Shown here: in pieces, positions 41,180 to 53,160 of the stretch
Numbering within the stretch: the stretch's first letter is position 1
How the letters are laid out: each line of letters begins with the position of its first letter
Origin: Microbulbifer salipaludis
GTDB lineage: Bacteria; Pseudomonadota; Gammaproteobacteria; Pseudomonadales; Cellvibrionaceae
Length of the DNA: 64,000 bases
Direction of reading: 5' to 3'
Assembly (NCBI RefSeq): GCF_017303155.1
Contig: NZ_JAEKJR010000002.1
Span: 1,798,001 to 1,862,000, forward strand
The notes under the pieces: model-generated
The model's input: the letters and a program-made list of their open reading frames with translations, nothing else
Told to the model about the DNA's origin: nothing
Databases searched by the model: none
Translations under genes and position numbers: made by a program

Positions 41180-41644
41180 TCACCGCCAGAGCAGCGCGAT
41201 CATCAGCACATGGCAGGCGACTACAAAATACGTTATTCGGCTTCTCGTCTTGAAGTAACTGGTCAGATCGGGGCGATTTGGCTTCCATCGCGCCTCCGCC
41301 CGCTCCACGAACACATACCCCAGTGCCAGCGCGGGCAACGCAAATCGCGTGTCGTAGAACAGCAGCGCCAGCCAGGCGGCCAGCGCGACGAGGTTGCTCG
41401 CGAGCATCAAGGGAACGCGGTAAGGATGATCCACCCGATTGAGCGCACCGCCCCACCAGATCCCGCACAAAAAACTCAGTATGACCGCGCTATACGCGGT
41501 GAACAGCAGGCGCCCATCAACCCCCGCCCAGGTAACTCCGGTAAGTGCCATGACGACGCCAATCACAAATGGCACCGCACCCAGGTAGGCAAGCCCGTTG
41601 AATAATGGCGTATCACCGTGACGATCAGTTGCTTCGTGTGTCAT
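41180..41644 (-). CDS. DUF3429 membrane protein
   Basis: The 154-residue protein has five hydrophobic segments and the conserved parts PLFNGLAYLGAVPFVIGVV, FLCGIWWGGAL and HPYRVPLMLASNLVALAAW of the DUF3429 family, inner-membrane proteins of unknown function common in marine gammaproteobacteria. I start it at ATG 41644 (MTHEATDRHGDTPLF); the frame runs further up without family support. It converges on the OxyR-like gene and is divergent from the DUF3081 gene. Confidence 0.8.
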   Translation of the reverse strand: MTHEATDRHGDTPLFNGLAYLGAVPFVIGVVMALTGVTWAGVDGRLLFTAYSAVILSFLCGIWWGGALNRVDHPYRVPLMLASNLVALAAWLALLFYDTRFALPALALGYVFVERAEARWKPNRPDLTSYFKTRSRITYFVVACHVLMIALLWR

Positions 41645-41742
41645 CTTGTCATCTATGCTGGGTGAAAAGGGGATACACTCGGACCACCGCGCGCGCGGCG
41701 AGCGCCGCCCTAAGCTTAGCCCAACCACTACCGGGGTCACCC

Positions 41743-42003
41743 ATGGAGCACGAGTATAAAATCGACGTCAAACAGGCACTGCGCGTGTTTGACAAGATAA
41801 CCAAGGAAGGAGAAAAAACCGCACACGGATGGCTCTACCGCGGACTCACCGCCAGCACCGACTTTGACGGCTACACGGTATTTTTACGCTCGCAAACGGT
41901 GGAACTGACCATCTTCTTTCACAATAAATTTACTGTGAATTGCAGCAGACCCACCGATCTCGAAGACTTCGTCGAGCTGATGAACAAAATCGACCGCGCC
42001 TGA
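41743..42003 (+). CDS. DUF3081-like small protein
   Basis: The 86-residue protein (MEHEYKIDVKQALRVFDKIT onward) is small and mixed alpha-beta, with YRGLTASTDFDGYTVFLRSQ and VELTIFFHNKFTVNC. It resembles the DUF3081 family of gammaproteobacteria, whose function is unknown. ATG 41743 is preferred over a longer frame that overlaps the divergent DUF3429 gene. It stands alone. Confidence 0.68.
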   Translation: MEHEYKIDVKQALRVFDKITKEGEKTAHGWLYRGLTASTDFDGYTVFLRSQTVELTIFFHNKFTVNCSRPTDLEDFVELMNKIDRA

Positions 42004-42031
42004 ACAGCCACGACAGGCGCGCCCCCAACAC

Positions 42032-42664
42032 TCAGGCCAGCCCGGGTACACCGCTGTGAAAGCGGAATTCACCGTCACCGCCCTCAACCAGGTTTCGCTC
42101 CACTTCCAACAACGCGGCAACCCGCGGCGCGATGTCTTCATCGCTGGCGTTCTGCGCCAACGTCAGATAATCGCGGAAATGGCGCGCTTCCGACTTCAGC
42201 AGCGACAGATAGAATTTCTGTAACTCTTCGTCCAGATGTGGCGCAATCCGCGCAAACCGCTCGCAGGAGCGCGCCTCGATAATCGCTCCGCAAATGAGCG
42301 TATCGATCAACCTGCCCGGCTCCGCACTGCGAACCTCTTTGCGCAACCCCGCCGCGTAGCGCGATGCCGAAATGTGTGGATACGCGATACCGCGCTTCTT
42401 CATGATGGCCAGCACCTGTTCAAAGTGCCGCAATTCTTCCCGCGCCAGACGCGACATCTTGTTGAGCAGGTCAAAGTTGTCCAGGTAACGGAACATCAGG
42501 TTGAGCGCGGTGCCCGCAGCCTTCTTCTCGCAGTTGGCATGATCCACCAGCATCACCTCCGGCGCCGCAAGCGCCGCTTCTATCCAGGCGTCAGGGGTGC
42601 GGCACAGCAGAAATTCGTGGATGGCTGAAAGGTCGGGTACTTCGTAGGACACTTCGATGGACAT
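42032..42664 (-). CDS. miaE: tRNA-(2-methylthio-N6-isopentenyl)adenosine-37 hydroxylase
   Basis: The 210-residue protein is MiaE, a non-haem di-iron monooxygenase that hydroxylates ms2i6A37 in tRNA. The di-iron ligand helices are visible: EKKAAG, EELRHFEQVL (ExxH), EARSCERF and SEARHFRDYL (ExxH). It is all-helical and cytosolic. ATG 42664 is chosen; the longer frame begins with an unrelated leader. The partner enzymes MiaA and MiaB are not in this window. Confidence 0.92.
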   Translation of the reverse strand: MSIEVSYEVPDLSAIHEFLLCRTPDAWIEAALAAPEVMLVDHANCEKKAAGTALNLMFRYLDNFDLLNKMSRLAREELRHFEQVLAIMKKRGIAYPHISASRYAAGLRKEVRSAEPGRLIDTLICGAIIEARSCERFARIAPHLDEELQKFYLSLLKSEARHFRDYLTLAQNASDEDIAPRVAALLEVERNLVEGGDGEFRFHSGVPGLA

Positions 42665-42897
42665 TGTTGCCTGGCGGTTGTTACAGGTGGAGATGGCGGG
42701 CAACCGCAGATGCTCTGCACCGATGCCCAAGGGAGGCGGATTATACCCCCTCCCCCACCCTTGGCTAACCCTTGTGCGGTGAAACTACTCCTGGCCACTA
42801 CGAAGCCCGGCGCAGGGGGTAGCTCTAGACGGATCTGAAGATTTGATAACGGCTTAATAAGTGGATAGTATTTTCCACACCAACACAGGAGCCTCCC

Positions 42898-43860
42898 GTG
42901 ACCGTATCCACCACAGACTCCGAAAGACGTCGCAAGCTGCGCGCAATCGCCGATCAACTGCCCAGCGCAATGGCAGACTTACACCGCGATGCGGCGGCAC
43001 TGAACAGCGCACTGGAAGCCGTAGAACACGGCACCCGACGCAGGGAAAGCTATCTGCTGCAACCCCTGTTCGCACAAGAAGCCGCGACACAACTGCACGG
43101 CGACTTCAACTCACCCCACTGCCTGGCCGGCAAACTGTTTGCACAACTGGACTACAACGACGAGGCGGGAGTTGTGGATGCGCGCAATACGCTACAGATT
43201 CCGGGGCTACTCGCTGTTCCCCCACATATCATCCCGATCGCCCAGCAGCTCAACAACAGCAAACATGCGGTGCAACAGCTCACTGGCGAGTTCAAAGACT
43301 TACTGGCAGACCGGGCCACCCTGGAACGCAATGAACGACTGCGGGAGATGCTGGCTGACTCCGGCTACCCCCGCGCCCACCTGAGGCAGTGCTATCGCCA
43401 GATTCTCCTGTGTCCCGACAAGCCCGACGCGATTGCGCTCAGCTGGGTCAAGGCGCGCAAGTCTATCCGCAAGGTTTCGGTGCAATGGTGCGAAAAGAAG
43501 CTGATTCAGCTGGATCCCCTGGGGGAAGACACGGGCATCCAGTACCAGCGCCAGATTCTGGCGGACCTGCATCCGCGCCAGCACCTGCTGTTGCGACAGG
43601 TTCAGGTACAAAGCCGACCCAACCTGCAGGCCGCAGAAATTTTCTACGACGACGGGGACAGCAAGGGGGAGCGATATCGCCAGATTGGCTACTCGGCGAT
43701 GCCGGTGCTGGTGAATGGAGCAGATTCAGGCGCGCTGCCGGAATTCACCCGGGTGGAACACAACCCGCCAGCCAGCCGCAGGCGACAGCGACGGGACCTG
43801 AAGATCGCACCCCAGCCTCTGCTACCGGCACTGCGCGTACACCTTTGCGCCGCCGATTAA
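42898..43860 (+). CDS. tus: Tus-family replication terminus site-binding protein
   Basis: The 320-residue protein aligns with E. coli Tus (309) in three blocks that I can place by eye: IPGLLAVPPHIIPIAQQLNN (Tus [20 protein letters not shown]), CPDKPDAIALSWVKARKSIR (Tus [20 protein letters not shown]), and the C-terminus QPLLPALRVHLCAAD (Tus QPLRLIIPRLHLYVAD). Tus binds Ter sites and stops replication forks from one side. GTG 42898 has AGGAG 6 nt upstream. No clear Ter consensus is visible in the promoter. Homologues outside enterobacteria are less well studied, so the activity is inferred. Confidence 0.78.
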   Translation: MTVSTTDSERRRKLRAIADQLPSAMADLHRDAAALNSALEAVEHGTRRRESYLLQPLFAQEAATQLHGDFNSPHCLAGKLFAQLDYNDEAGVVDARNTLQIPGLLAVPPHIIPIAQQLNNSKHAVQQLTGEFKDLLADRATLERNERLREMLADSGYPRAHLRQCYRQILLCPDKPDAIALSWVKARKSIRKVSVQWCEKKLIQLDPLGEDTGIQYQRQILADLHPRQHLLLRQVQVQSRPNLQAAEIFYDDGDSKGERYRQIGYSAMPVLVNGADSGALPEFTRVEHNPPASRRRQRRDLKIAPQPLLPALRVHLCAAD

Positions 43861-43906
43861 TACCGACACCGAGGATAGACACAGTAGTGGTGTGTATTGC
43901 GGAGCA

Positions 43907-44368
43907 TCACGCGCTCTGCAGTCCGGGCGCGACAAACCGCTGGTAATAGGCCAGCGACAATGCGTAGAAATCTTCATCGATACGACGCCGCAGTTCCACC
44001 AGCGATGCACCGCGTGCCGTCGGTGTTGGGCGCAGCCCATAGTGCGCGAGATCCACAATCTGGCTTGCCCCTGCGCGCAGTAGTTCGAATACCCAACAGT
44101 AAGGGTTCTGATCTTCGTTAAAACGGATTTGCTGATGTCGCATCTGGGTCAACAGCAGGTGCTGATCCACGATCTCAAGCTGGCTGCGCACCGCATTGGC
44201 AAGATAGCCATCACGGCGTTCGGCGATGATGCGCCGCTGCTCCTCGGAATACGCATTCCAGTCAATCACTTCGTGGGCGAAGCGCTTGCATCCACGACAT
44301 ACATTGTCACCAATACCGGTGGAGCACACACCGATGCAGGGCGTGCGTACTTTCTTGTAAATCGCCAT
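43907..44368 (-). CDS. DUF1289 protein with Cys-rich N-terminus
   Basis: The 153-residue protein starts MAIYKKVRTPCIGVCSTGIG and continues NVCRGCKRFAHEVIDWNAYS, the DUF1289 motif with four conserved cysteines that probably bind an Fe-S cluster or zinc. The C-terminal 90 residues are an extra helical region not in the shortest family members. Function is unknown. It converges on the Tus-family gene and is divergent from acnB. Confidence 0.82.
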   Translation of the reverse strand: MAIYKKVRTPCIGVCSTGIGDNVCRGCKRFAHEVIDWNAYSEEQRRIIAERRDGYLANAVRSQLEIVDQHLLLTQMRHQQIRFNEDQNPYCWVFELLRAGASQIVDLAHYGLRPTPTARGASLVELRRRIDEDFYALSLAYYQRFVAPGLQSA

Positions 44369-44751
44369 GCAGCGAAAACACCTCGTCGACCGAACAGACT
44401 AATAAAACATGTGAAATACGGTGGCACAGAATAGCATTTTGCGTGCCGCGTTTCGTCATCGGAATGCCGTCACTACATCATTCACAGGATGGATATTAGA
44501 TGCGACAAATGCGACTGATTCCCACTACCAGAGCGGACAAAATACGACCTTTATTGGCGTGATGAATACCCATAATTGGCGTAAGTTATTGATTTTTCAA
44601 CGAACTTAACAGGGTTATTGGTTTTATTGTAGAATTCGGCACCCGTTTCCAGCGGCAACCGATGTAATTCCCGAGTCCGGCCGCCACACGACCGCCGGAT
44701 TCCTAAAAAAACGCTGTTGGTTTTACCCCACACACAAAGAGGGACATTTCC
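44369..44751 (+). promoter_or_regulatory. acnB upstream region with candidate promoter
   Basis: This 383-bp gap has no gene that I can support. A promoter for acnB is visible at 44606-44635: TTAACA, an 18-nt spacer and TAGAAT, leaving a leader of about 110 nt. The first 230 bp look unremarkable. Confidence 0.5.
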
Positions 44752-47367
44752 GTGCTTGAAGCCTATCGCAAACACGTCGCCGAGCGCGCCGAACAAGGTA
44801 TCCCACCCAAGCCCCTGAACGCTGAGCAGGTTGCTGGCCTGGTTGAGCTGCTGAAAACCCCGCCCGCGGGTGAAGAGCAGGAGCTGCTGGAGCTGATCAC
44901 CAATCGCGTCCCGCCGGGTGTGGACGAAGCGGCCTACGTCAAAGCCGGTTTCCTTACCGCTATCGTCAAAGGCGAAGCGGAGTCCCCGCTGATCGACAAA
45001 GAACACGCCACCAAACTGCTGGGCATGATGCTGGGTGGCTACAACATCGCCACCCTGGTCGACCTGCTGGACGACAAGGACCTGGCAGAACTGGCGGGCG
45101 AGCAGCTGAAAGGCACCCTGCTGATGTTCGACGCCTTCCACGACGTGGAAGAAAAAGCGAAAGCCGGCAACGCAGTAGCCAAGGACGTAATCAACTCCTG
45201 GGCGGAAGGTGAGTGGTTCACCAAGCGCAACAAGGTGCCCGAAAGCATCAAGGTTGCGGTCTTCAAGGTCACCGGCGAAACCAATACCGACGACCTGTCC
45301 CCGGCCCCGGATGCCTGGTCCCGCCCGGACATCCCCCTGCACGCGCGCGCCATGTACAAAATGACCCGTGACGGCCTGGAGCCGGAAGAGCACGGCGTTA
45401 CCGGCCCGATGAAGCAGATCGAGGAAATCCAGTCCAAAGGCCTGCCGGTTGCCTTCGTGGGTGACGTTGTGGGTACCGGTTCTTCGCGTAAATCCGCCAC
45501 CAACTCCGTACTGTGGTTCTTCGGCGACGAACTGCCAGGCGTACCCAACAAGAAAGGCGGCGGCATCTGCATCGGCGGTAAAGTGGCCCCGATCTTCTAC
45601 AACACCATGGAAGACGCCGGCGCACTGGTATTCGAAGCGCCGGTTGACGACCTGAACATGGGCGACGTGATCGAGATCCGCCCCTACGAAGGCAAGATTC
45701 TGTCGGAAGACGGCAAAGTCCTGTCCGAGTTCGAACTGAAATCCGACGTACTGCTGGACGAAGTACAGGCCGGCGGCCGTATCAACCTCATCGTCGGTCG
45801 CGGTCTGACCACCAAAGCCCGCGAATCCCTGGGTCTTGGCGCTTCCGACCTGTTCCGCCTGCCGGAGCAGCCGAATGACACCGGCAAGGGTTTCACCCTG
45901 GCGCAAAAAATGGTTGGTAAAGCCTGCGGCATGGAAGGCGTCCGTCCGGGCACCTACTGCGAGCCGAAGATGACCACCGTTGGCTCCCAGGACACCACTG
46001 GCCCGATGACCCGCGACGAGCTGAAAGACCTGGCGTGCCTCGGCTTCCAGGCCGACCTCACCATGCAGTCGTTCTGTCACACCGCGGCTTACCCCAAGCC
46101 CGTGGACATCGACACCCAACACACCCTGCCGGACTTCATCATGAACCGCGGCGGTGTTTCCCTGCGCCCGGGTGACGGCATCATCCACAGCTGGCTGAAC
46201 CGCATGCTGCTGCCGGATACCGTGGGTACCGGTGGTGACTCCCACACCCGCTTCCCGATGGGCATTTCCTTCCCGGCGGGCTCCGGCCTGGTGGCGTTCG
46301 CCGCCGCTACCGGCGTTATGCCGCTCGACATGCCGGAATCCGTACTGGTGCGCTTCAAGGGCGAAATGCAGCCGGGCATCACCCTGCGTGACCTGGTACA
46401 TGCCATCCCCTACTACGCCATCCAAGAAGGCCTGCTGACCGTCGAGAAAAAAGGCAAGAAGAACATCTTCTCCGGCCGTATTCTCGAGATCGAAGGTCTG
46501 GACAACCTGACCGTAGAGCAGGCGTTCGAACTGTCCGACGCCTCTGCAGAGCGCTCCGCGGCCGGCTGTACCATCAAGCTGCCGGAAGACGCCATTGCGG
46601 AATACCTGCGTTCCAACATCACCCTGCTGCGCTGGATGATTGCCGAAGGCTACGGCGACAAGCGCACCCTGGAGCGTCGCGCACGCGCCATGGAAGCCTG
46701 GCTGGAAAAACCGGAACTGATGAGTGCCGACGCCGACGCGGAATACACCGCGGTGATCGAAATCGACCTGGCGGAAATCAAAGAGCCGATCGTGTGCTGC
46801 CCGAACGACCCGGACGACGCCAAGCTGCTGTCTGACGTCGCCGGCGACAAGGTAGACGAAGTGTTCATCGGCTCCTGCATGACCAACATCGGTCACTTCC
46901 GCGCCGCCGGTAAGCTGCTGCAACAGCACAAAGGTGGCATCTCCACCCGCATGTGGATCTCGCCACCCACCAAGATGGACGAGCACCAGCTGATGGAAGA
47001 AGGCTACTACAACATCTACGGCGCAGCCGGTGCCCGCACCGAAATGCCGGGATGCTCCCTGTGTATGGGTAACCAGGCACGCGTAGCCCCCAACAGCACC
47101 GTGCTGTCCACCTCTACCCGCAACTTCCCCAACCGCCTGGGTGACGGTGCCAACGTGTACCTGACCTCCGCGGAACTGGCCTCTGTAGGCGCCATCCTGG
47201 GCAAACTGCCGACCCCGGCGGAATACCAGGAATACGCCCAGAACCTGAACTCCATGTCTGCGGAAATCTACCGCTACCTGAACTTCGACCAGATTGAAGA
47301 CTTCCAGAAATCTGCCGAAGAAGGCAAGCGCATTGTCGCGACCGAGATTCAGGATGTTGCGGTTTAA
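44752..47367 (+). CDS. acnB: Aconitate hydratase B
   Basis: The 871-residue enzyme isomerises citrate to isocitrate in the TCA cycle with a [4Fe-4S] cluster. The AcnB-type order is present: an N-terminal HEAT-like region ([20 protein letters not shown]), the swivel domain, then catalytic domains. The cluster cysteines are in [19 protein letters not shown] and [10 protein letters not shown]. Length agrees with E. coli AcnB (865). The start is GTG 44752 after AGAGGGAC. A large frame on the opposite strand is a shadow. It ends with a strong terminator. Confidence 0.98.
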   Translation: MLEAYRKHVAERAEQGIPPKPLNAEQVAGLVELLKTPPAGEEQELLELITNRVPPGVDEAAYVKAGFLTAIVKGEAESPLIDKEHATKLLGMMLGGYNIATLVDLLDDKDLAELAGEQLKGTLLMFDAFHDVEEKAKAGNAVAKDVINSWAEGEWFTKRNKVPESIKVAVFKVTGETNTDDLSPAPDAWSRPDIPLHARAMYKMTRDGLEPEEHGVTGPMKQIEEIQSKGLPVAFVGDVVGTGSSRKSATNSVLWFFGDELPGVPNKKGGGICIGGKVAPIFYNTMEDAGALVFEAPVDDLNMGDVIEIRPYEGKILSEDGKVLSEFELKSDVLLDEVQAGGRINLIVGRGLTTKARESLGLGASDLFRLPEQPNDTGKGFTLAQKMVGKACGMEGVRPGTYCEPKMTTVGSQDTTGPMTRDELKDLACLGFQADLTMQSFCHTAAYPKPVDIDTQHTLPDFIMNRGGVSLRPGDGIIHSWLNRMLLPDTVGTGGDSHTRFPMGISFPAGSGLVAFAAATGVMPLDMPESVLVRFKGEMQPGITLRDLVHAIPYYAIQEGLLTVEKKGKKNIFSGRILEIEGLDNLTVEQAFELSDASAERSAAGCTIKLPEDAIAEYLRSNITLLRWMIAEGYGDKRTLERRARAMEAWLEKPELMSADADAEYTAVIEIDLAEIKEPIVCCPNDPDDAKLLSDVAGDKVDEVFIGSCMTNIGHFRAAGKLLQQHKGGISTRMWISPPTKMDEHQLMEEGYYNIYGAAGARTEMPGCSLCMGNQARVAPNSTVLSTSTRNFPNRLGDGANVYLTSAELASVGAILGKLPTPAEYQEYAQNLNSMSAEIYRYLNFDQIEDFQKSAEEGKRIVATEIQDVAV

Positions 47368-47388
47368 GTGACAGGCTGAGCTTCAGGA

Positions 47389-47419
47389 AGCCCCGCTCGC
47401 GAGAGTGGGGCTTTTTTTT
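47389..47419 (+). terminator. acnB terminator
   Basis: AGCCCCGCTC (47389-47398) pairs with GAGTGGGGCT (47403-47412, one G-U pair) around GCGA and is followed by a run of eight Ts. It is a textbook Rho-independent terminator 22 nt after the acnB stop. Confidence 0.93.
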
Positions 47420-47451
47420 GCCAAACGAGGACCCCACCGAAGGGAGGTGCT

Positions 47452-47883
47452 ATGAAATTAAACTGGGAAATAGACAAAGATCGAGCGCTCACTGGAGCCG
47501 CGAAGCAAAATGATCGTGAACACAGCATTCACCATTCGACCGTTGTTGGTGCCTCAGAGCAGGACATTCAGCTTGCTATTGATGCAAGCGTTGAAAAAGC
47601 CTGCGAACTCTTGGAGAACAACATCCAGGACGATTCCCGATACCTGCTTTTTGGCTGGGACAGCGAGGTATCAACACTGACCATTGTGGTCACTGACGAC
47701 GACAAACGGCACGATTCCCGTGATGTGGTGCAATGCCATCTGGTCACCGGTGGCCAGCAGCCGGATCCCGAAGACATCCAGTTTTGGATCAAGGACTACC
47801 TGACGACCTGCGCCCCCTTCTTACGCTACTCCCTGATCGCGGCATTCCATCGGGGATCCAGAGCAACCTGCACGCTACTGTGA
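47452..47883 (+). CDS. Hypothetical protein
   Basis: The 143-residue protein (MKLNWEIDKDRALTGAAKQN onward) is acidic with a beta-rich centre (LLFGWDSEVSTLTIVVTDDD); no family is recognised. A strong AGGGAGG precedes the ATG, and the last bases overlap the start of the next gene (GTGA), so the two form a small operon after the acnB terminator. Confidence 0.6.
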   Translation: MKLNWEIDKDRALTGAAKQNDREHSIHHSTVVGASEQDIQLAIDASVEKACELLENNIQDDSRYLLFGWDSEVSTLTIVVTDDDKRHDSRDVVQCHLVTGGQQPDPEDIQFWIKDYLTTCAPFLRYSLIAAFHRGSRATCTLL

Positions 47884-48383
47884 GCGAGCCGGACTATCTG
47901 GGGTCGCCGCGACCGGCCCTCACGCTCTATCTTCCCCACCGCCCGCAAGGCCTGGATGAACTGGTCGCTGCGCCGGATGCCCGGCGGTTGGTGGAAAACA
48001 ATTCCAACCACTGGCGAAAGATCGTGACCTTGCTGGCGAAGATTGTCAGCCCACAGGCGGAATGGCGCAGTTTCAGGGACGATGCGCTGTTTGCACATAC
48101 CGCGCTGTGCTTTGCGCCGCGCCTCGAGGATGCATCAGGGTGGCACTGGATAGGAGGTAAGGACAACCTGCAGCGCTTTACGATCGAAGACCTGAATGCA
48201 AAAGCTTTGAAGAGTGCGCCAGAAGTTGCTCTGGACATTGAGAAGCGTGTGCTGCTGACACCCTACCCCGACTACCGCCAGCTCAGTAATGCAACGGTAG
48301 CCGAGATTCGCAACGCACTGGAGCGCGCGGGGTTTTATCGCAGGAACCAGGGACGGCCAGTTAGAGCAGTCCCTGTGCGCTGA
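47880..48383 (+). CDS. Hypothetical protein (possibly DUF6942)
   Basis: The 167-residue protein (VSEPDYLGSPRPALTLYLPH onward) has conserved-looking parts NSNHWRKIVTLLAKIVSPQA, EWRSFRDDALFAHTALCFAP and RQLSNATVAEIRNALERAG. These remind me of the DUF6942 family, but I am not certain. The start is GTG at 47880, overlapping the previous stop; a longer frame to 47733 would overlap the upstream gene. It is coupled to the unknown gene before it. Confidence 0.6.
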   Translation: MSEPDYLGSPRPALTLYLPHRPQGLDELVAAPDARRLVENNSNHWRKIVTLLAKIVSPQAEWRSFRDDALFAHTALCFAPRLEDASGWHWIGGKDNLQRFTIEDLNAKALKSAPEVALDIEKRVLLTPYPDYRQLSNATVAEIRNALERAGFYRRNQGRPVRAVPVR

Positions 48384-48409
48384 GAGGGCTTCAAGGCCTC
48401 CGCTTTACC

Positions 48410-48979
48410 TCAGCGACGGGAAAGCGTCGATCCCCGGGCATCGAGCCCCGCCAGAATCGCTTTCATCTCGTCCGCTTCTTCCTGCGCCTTCTTGGCTTTC
48501 GCCGCTGCAATCCTGGCCTTTTCCGCTTCGATACCGGCTTTGATGGCACGCTCTTTGGCGGCGCTGCCGGTACGCCCGATCGCCAGCTTTTCTTTGACCG
48601 GCTTGGCCGGTTTCTTGTTGGCCGCTGCACCGGCTGCCGGCTTTACGCGGGTCACGCGGGTTTTTGCCTTGGGTGCCAGCGCGGACTTGGTGGTTCCCGG
48701 CTTTACGGTCTTGATACCAACGAGACTTTTTGCATTGAACGAGTCAAGTGCCTCTTCCACCATTTCCTGTAATTCCAGGCGATCTTCCGCCACGGCAAAC
48801 AGACTCGGGGTGAAGGCGCTGGCACCAAACTTCTTGAGTTCATCGTAAAACGGATGATCGATCCCCAATGCAAGTGCGGCCTGGATTTGCTCGAAACGGG
48901 CTTCCGGGGATACCCCCTCACGCGCCGTGCCAACCCATACCTGGTCCGTATCTTCATTGGTCAGGGTGAAAACGATCAT
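48410..48979 (-). CDS. Protein with small N-terminal domain and Lys/Ala-rich tail
   Basis: The 189-residue protein has a compact N-terminal domain (MIVFTLTNEDTDQVWVGTAR, then IQAALALGIDHPFYDELKKF). This resembles a degenerate GIY-YIG-like module found in Pseudomonas-group proteins; the family is not certain. The C-terminal 95 residues are Lys/Ala/Pro-rich (KTRVTRVKPAAGAAANKKPA), like histone H1-type tails, and end in a coiled coil. DNA or RNA binding is likely from charge; function unknown. Confidence 0.6.
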   Translation of the reverse strand: MIVFTLTNEDTDQVWVGTAREGVSPEARFEQIQAALALGIDHPFYDELKKFGASAFTPSLFAVAEDRLELQEMVEEALDSFNAKSLVGIKTVKPGTTKSALAPKAKTRVTRVKPAAGAAANKKPAKPVKEKLAIGRTGSAAKERAIKAGIEAEKARIAAAKAKKAQEEADEMKAILAGLDARGSTLSRR

Positions 48980-49142
48980 AGAACTTCAGTCAACCTCTTC
49001 TTGCTCTGGATGGTGGATCGACGGCCTGAGCCCGATTGCCGACCCACCGAAAGGCCGCGCATTCTAATGATTTAAAAGTAAAAGTGCAGACTTGACTTGA
49101 GGATCCTGCCCATTACTTTTGCGCGGGAAGATTTATCACTGA

Positions 49143-49282
49143 AATATCCTGTATCTGCCCTATTTCCTCGGTTGGCCAAAGTGGCAGCACCCGGCGGGCT
49201 ACGCACCACTGGAACGCTACAGTCAGGTGCTGAACTGCGTCGAGGGCAATACCACGTTCTACGCCACCCCGACGCACGCGCA
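49143..49282 (+). pseudogene. N-terminal fragment of a YecE-type DUF72 gene
   Basis: Reading from 49143, the translation LYLPYFLGWPKWQHPAGYAP continues LERYSQVLNCVEGNTTFYAT, clearly the N-terminus of YecE/DUF72 proteins (E. coli YecE has YIGLPQWSHPKW and FNCVEGNTTLYALP). Similarity stops after about 45 codons, there is no start codon and no C-terminal remainder. The piece is only about 140 bp. The rest of the 48980-49363 gap holds nothing that I can identify except the terminator that follows. It looks like a decayed remnant. Confidence 0.75.
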
Positions 49283-49300
49283 ATGCGCTGCCGTTCAACG

Positions 49301-49329
49301 AAAAACAGCCCCGATTAGGAGCTGTTTTT
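49301..49329. terminator. Bidirectional terminator AAAAACAGC / GCTGTTTTT
   Basis: A 9-bp stem (49301-49309 with 49321-49329) and 11-nt loop, A-run on the left and T-run on the right, lies downstream of the leftward MipA-type gene and of the DUF72 remnant. Confidence 0.8.
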
Positions 49330-49363
49330 GCACGCTGGAGCGCGGACGATCAGAGGGTGGTGA

Positions 49364-50473
49364 TCAAAAGGTATAGGTAATCGCGGCAAAGCCCTTGAGT
49401 ACGTAATCGTCATCAACGATCGGGCTGTCCGCGATATCATCCCCCAGGTACTCGGCGTTGATGTCGATCACCAGGCGCCAGTGCTCGGTAATCTCCAACA
49501 TACCGCCAATGCCGCCTTCGAGGGTGACCGTGCTACCTACATCATAGGCGGGGCGACCGACGATAGCCGCCCACTGTGGTACACCAAAGTCGTAGTTGGC
49601 CAGGTCGCTACTCATCCAGTTTACGCCGAGAGACGGTCCCCAGCTGATATTTCCGTTCTGGAAGCCTTTTGACACGCGCAGGGCCGCGGTACCGCCACCA
49701 AAGCGATCGAGCACATCGTGCTGATAGCGGAAGTCCACATCGACCTGATTGGGGCCGTCATACACCAGCCCTACCCCAGCCATCAGGGTGTTGTCCCTAT
49801 CCCCGAGTCCGACCAGAATCGGGCTGTCGTCCTCTTCATAGGCACCGATGCGATAGGTCGCATTGACCGCAACGCGGAGGGTGTCGCTGCCCCAGAGGCC
49901 ATAGCGCAGGCTCGGGCCCACCCACTGCAGGCGCTCACCGAAATAGGTGATGGCCGGAATCACCTGCGCGACGGTGGCATCAGAACCAACATAGGGGCTG
50001 CTGCGAGCAATCACCCCCAGGCCAACACCCCATTGGCCGGACTCTCCCAGTACCTGATACAGCTCGACATCAATACTGCTCACCTCACCTTCGGCAAGGT
50101 AAAAGCTGGCACGCTGGAAACTGGGTGGCCCCTTGGGGCGATAGCCATTGGAGAGCGCAATGGGCTCTTTGGGAATACCGATGAACGTCCGGTCCAGCGC
50201 TTGGTTGTTATTTTGATCGGCGTATACCAGCAGCGCGATTGCGCCCGGGGCCACGCTATCCAAACGATAAACACCCTCCGGGTTTACCGGCATACGGAAT
50301 TCTTTACGGGGGCTGCGGAAGTCACCAAAGGCATCGGGATTATCGTAAATCTGAAATACCAGGGTACCGTCGCTCGGTGGATTGGAAACACGCACCTGGA
50401 GATCGGCACTGCTGGCAGTTCCGACAAAACACAATGTGTAAATAAAACACAATCCGGCAATCAGTTTTTTCAT
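49364..50473 (-). CDS. DUF2141 domain fused to a MipA/OmpV-type outer-membrane barrel
   Basis: The 369-residue protein has a signal peptide (MKKLIAGLCFIYTLCFVGTA, cleavage near SSA) and a DUF2141 domain at about residues 23-140 (LVFQIYDNPDAFGDFRSPRK; then LVYADQNNNQALDRTFIGIP). A MipA/OmpV-type beta-barrel follows at about 145-369 (GVGLGVIARSSPYVGSDATV) and ends in TYTF, a C-terminal Phe typical of outer-membrane barrels. DUF2141 proteins are usually stand-alone secreted proteins; MipA is a scaffold for murein enzymes. ATG 50473 fits the signal peptide, though the Shine-Dalgarno is poor. Confidence 0.82.
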   Translation of the reverse strand: MKKLIAGLCFIYTLCFVGTASSADLQVRVSNPPSDGTLVFQIYDNPDAFGDFRSPRKEFRMPVNPEGVYRLDSVAPGAIALLVYADQNNNQALDRTFIGIPKEPIALSNGYRPKGPPSFQRASFYLAEGEVSSIDVELYQVLGESGQWGVGLGVIARSSPYVGSDATVAQVIPAITYFGERLQWVGPSLRYGLWGSDTLRVAVNATYRIGAYEEDDSPILVGLGDRDNTLMAGVGLVYDGPNQVDVDFRYQHDVLDRFGGGTAALRVSKGFQNGNISWGPSLGVNWMSSDLANYDFGVPQWAAIVGRPAYDVGSTVTLEGGIGGMLEITEHWRLVIDINAEYLGDDIADSPIVDDDYVLKGFAAITYTF

Positions 50474-50554
50474 GAGGGAGTTCACGTCCGATCGGAAATT
50501 CAAATAAGTCATACGCAACCGCAACCTCAACAGATCATCACCCCAAACACAACA

Positions 50555-50578
50555 ACAGGCGGCCCATTGGCCGCCTGT
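50555..50578 (-). terminator. katG terminator
   Basis: ACAGGCGGCC (50555-50564) and GGCCGCCTGT (50569-50578) form a perfect 10-bp stem with a 4-nt loop, 60 nt downstream of the katG stop. On the leftward strand it is followed by a T-rich stretch. Confidence 0.78.
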
Positions 50579-50639
50579 GTCGAAACGGGTATCCCGTGGT
50601 CATCGTCGGTAATTATCGTAGGCAGATACACATCGGGAC

Positions 50640-53120
<2,481 letters not shown>

Positions 53121-53160
53121 TTACTACACTAGCGAGAGCCATTTTTTTAATTTCCCACCT

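Noticed and set aside
42841..42897. A Ter site in the promoter of the Tus-family gene
   Set aside because: No match to the GTTGTAAC core of E. coli Ter could be found by eye on either strand.
44551..46986. An 811-codon open frame on the minus strand opposite acnB
   Set aside because: It is the mirror of a G+C-rich gene with strong codon bias; the protein is His/Gly/Phe-rich without any domain, while acnB is certain.
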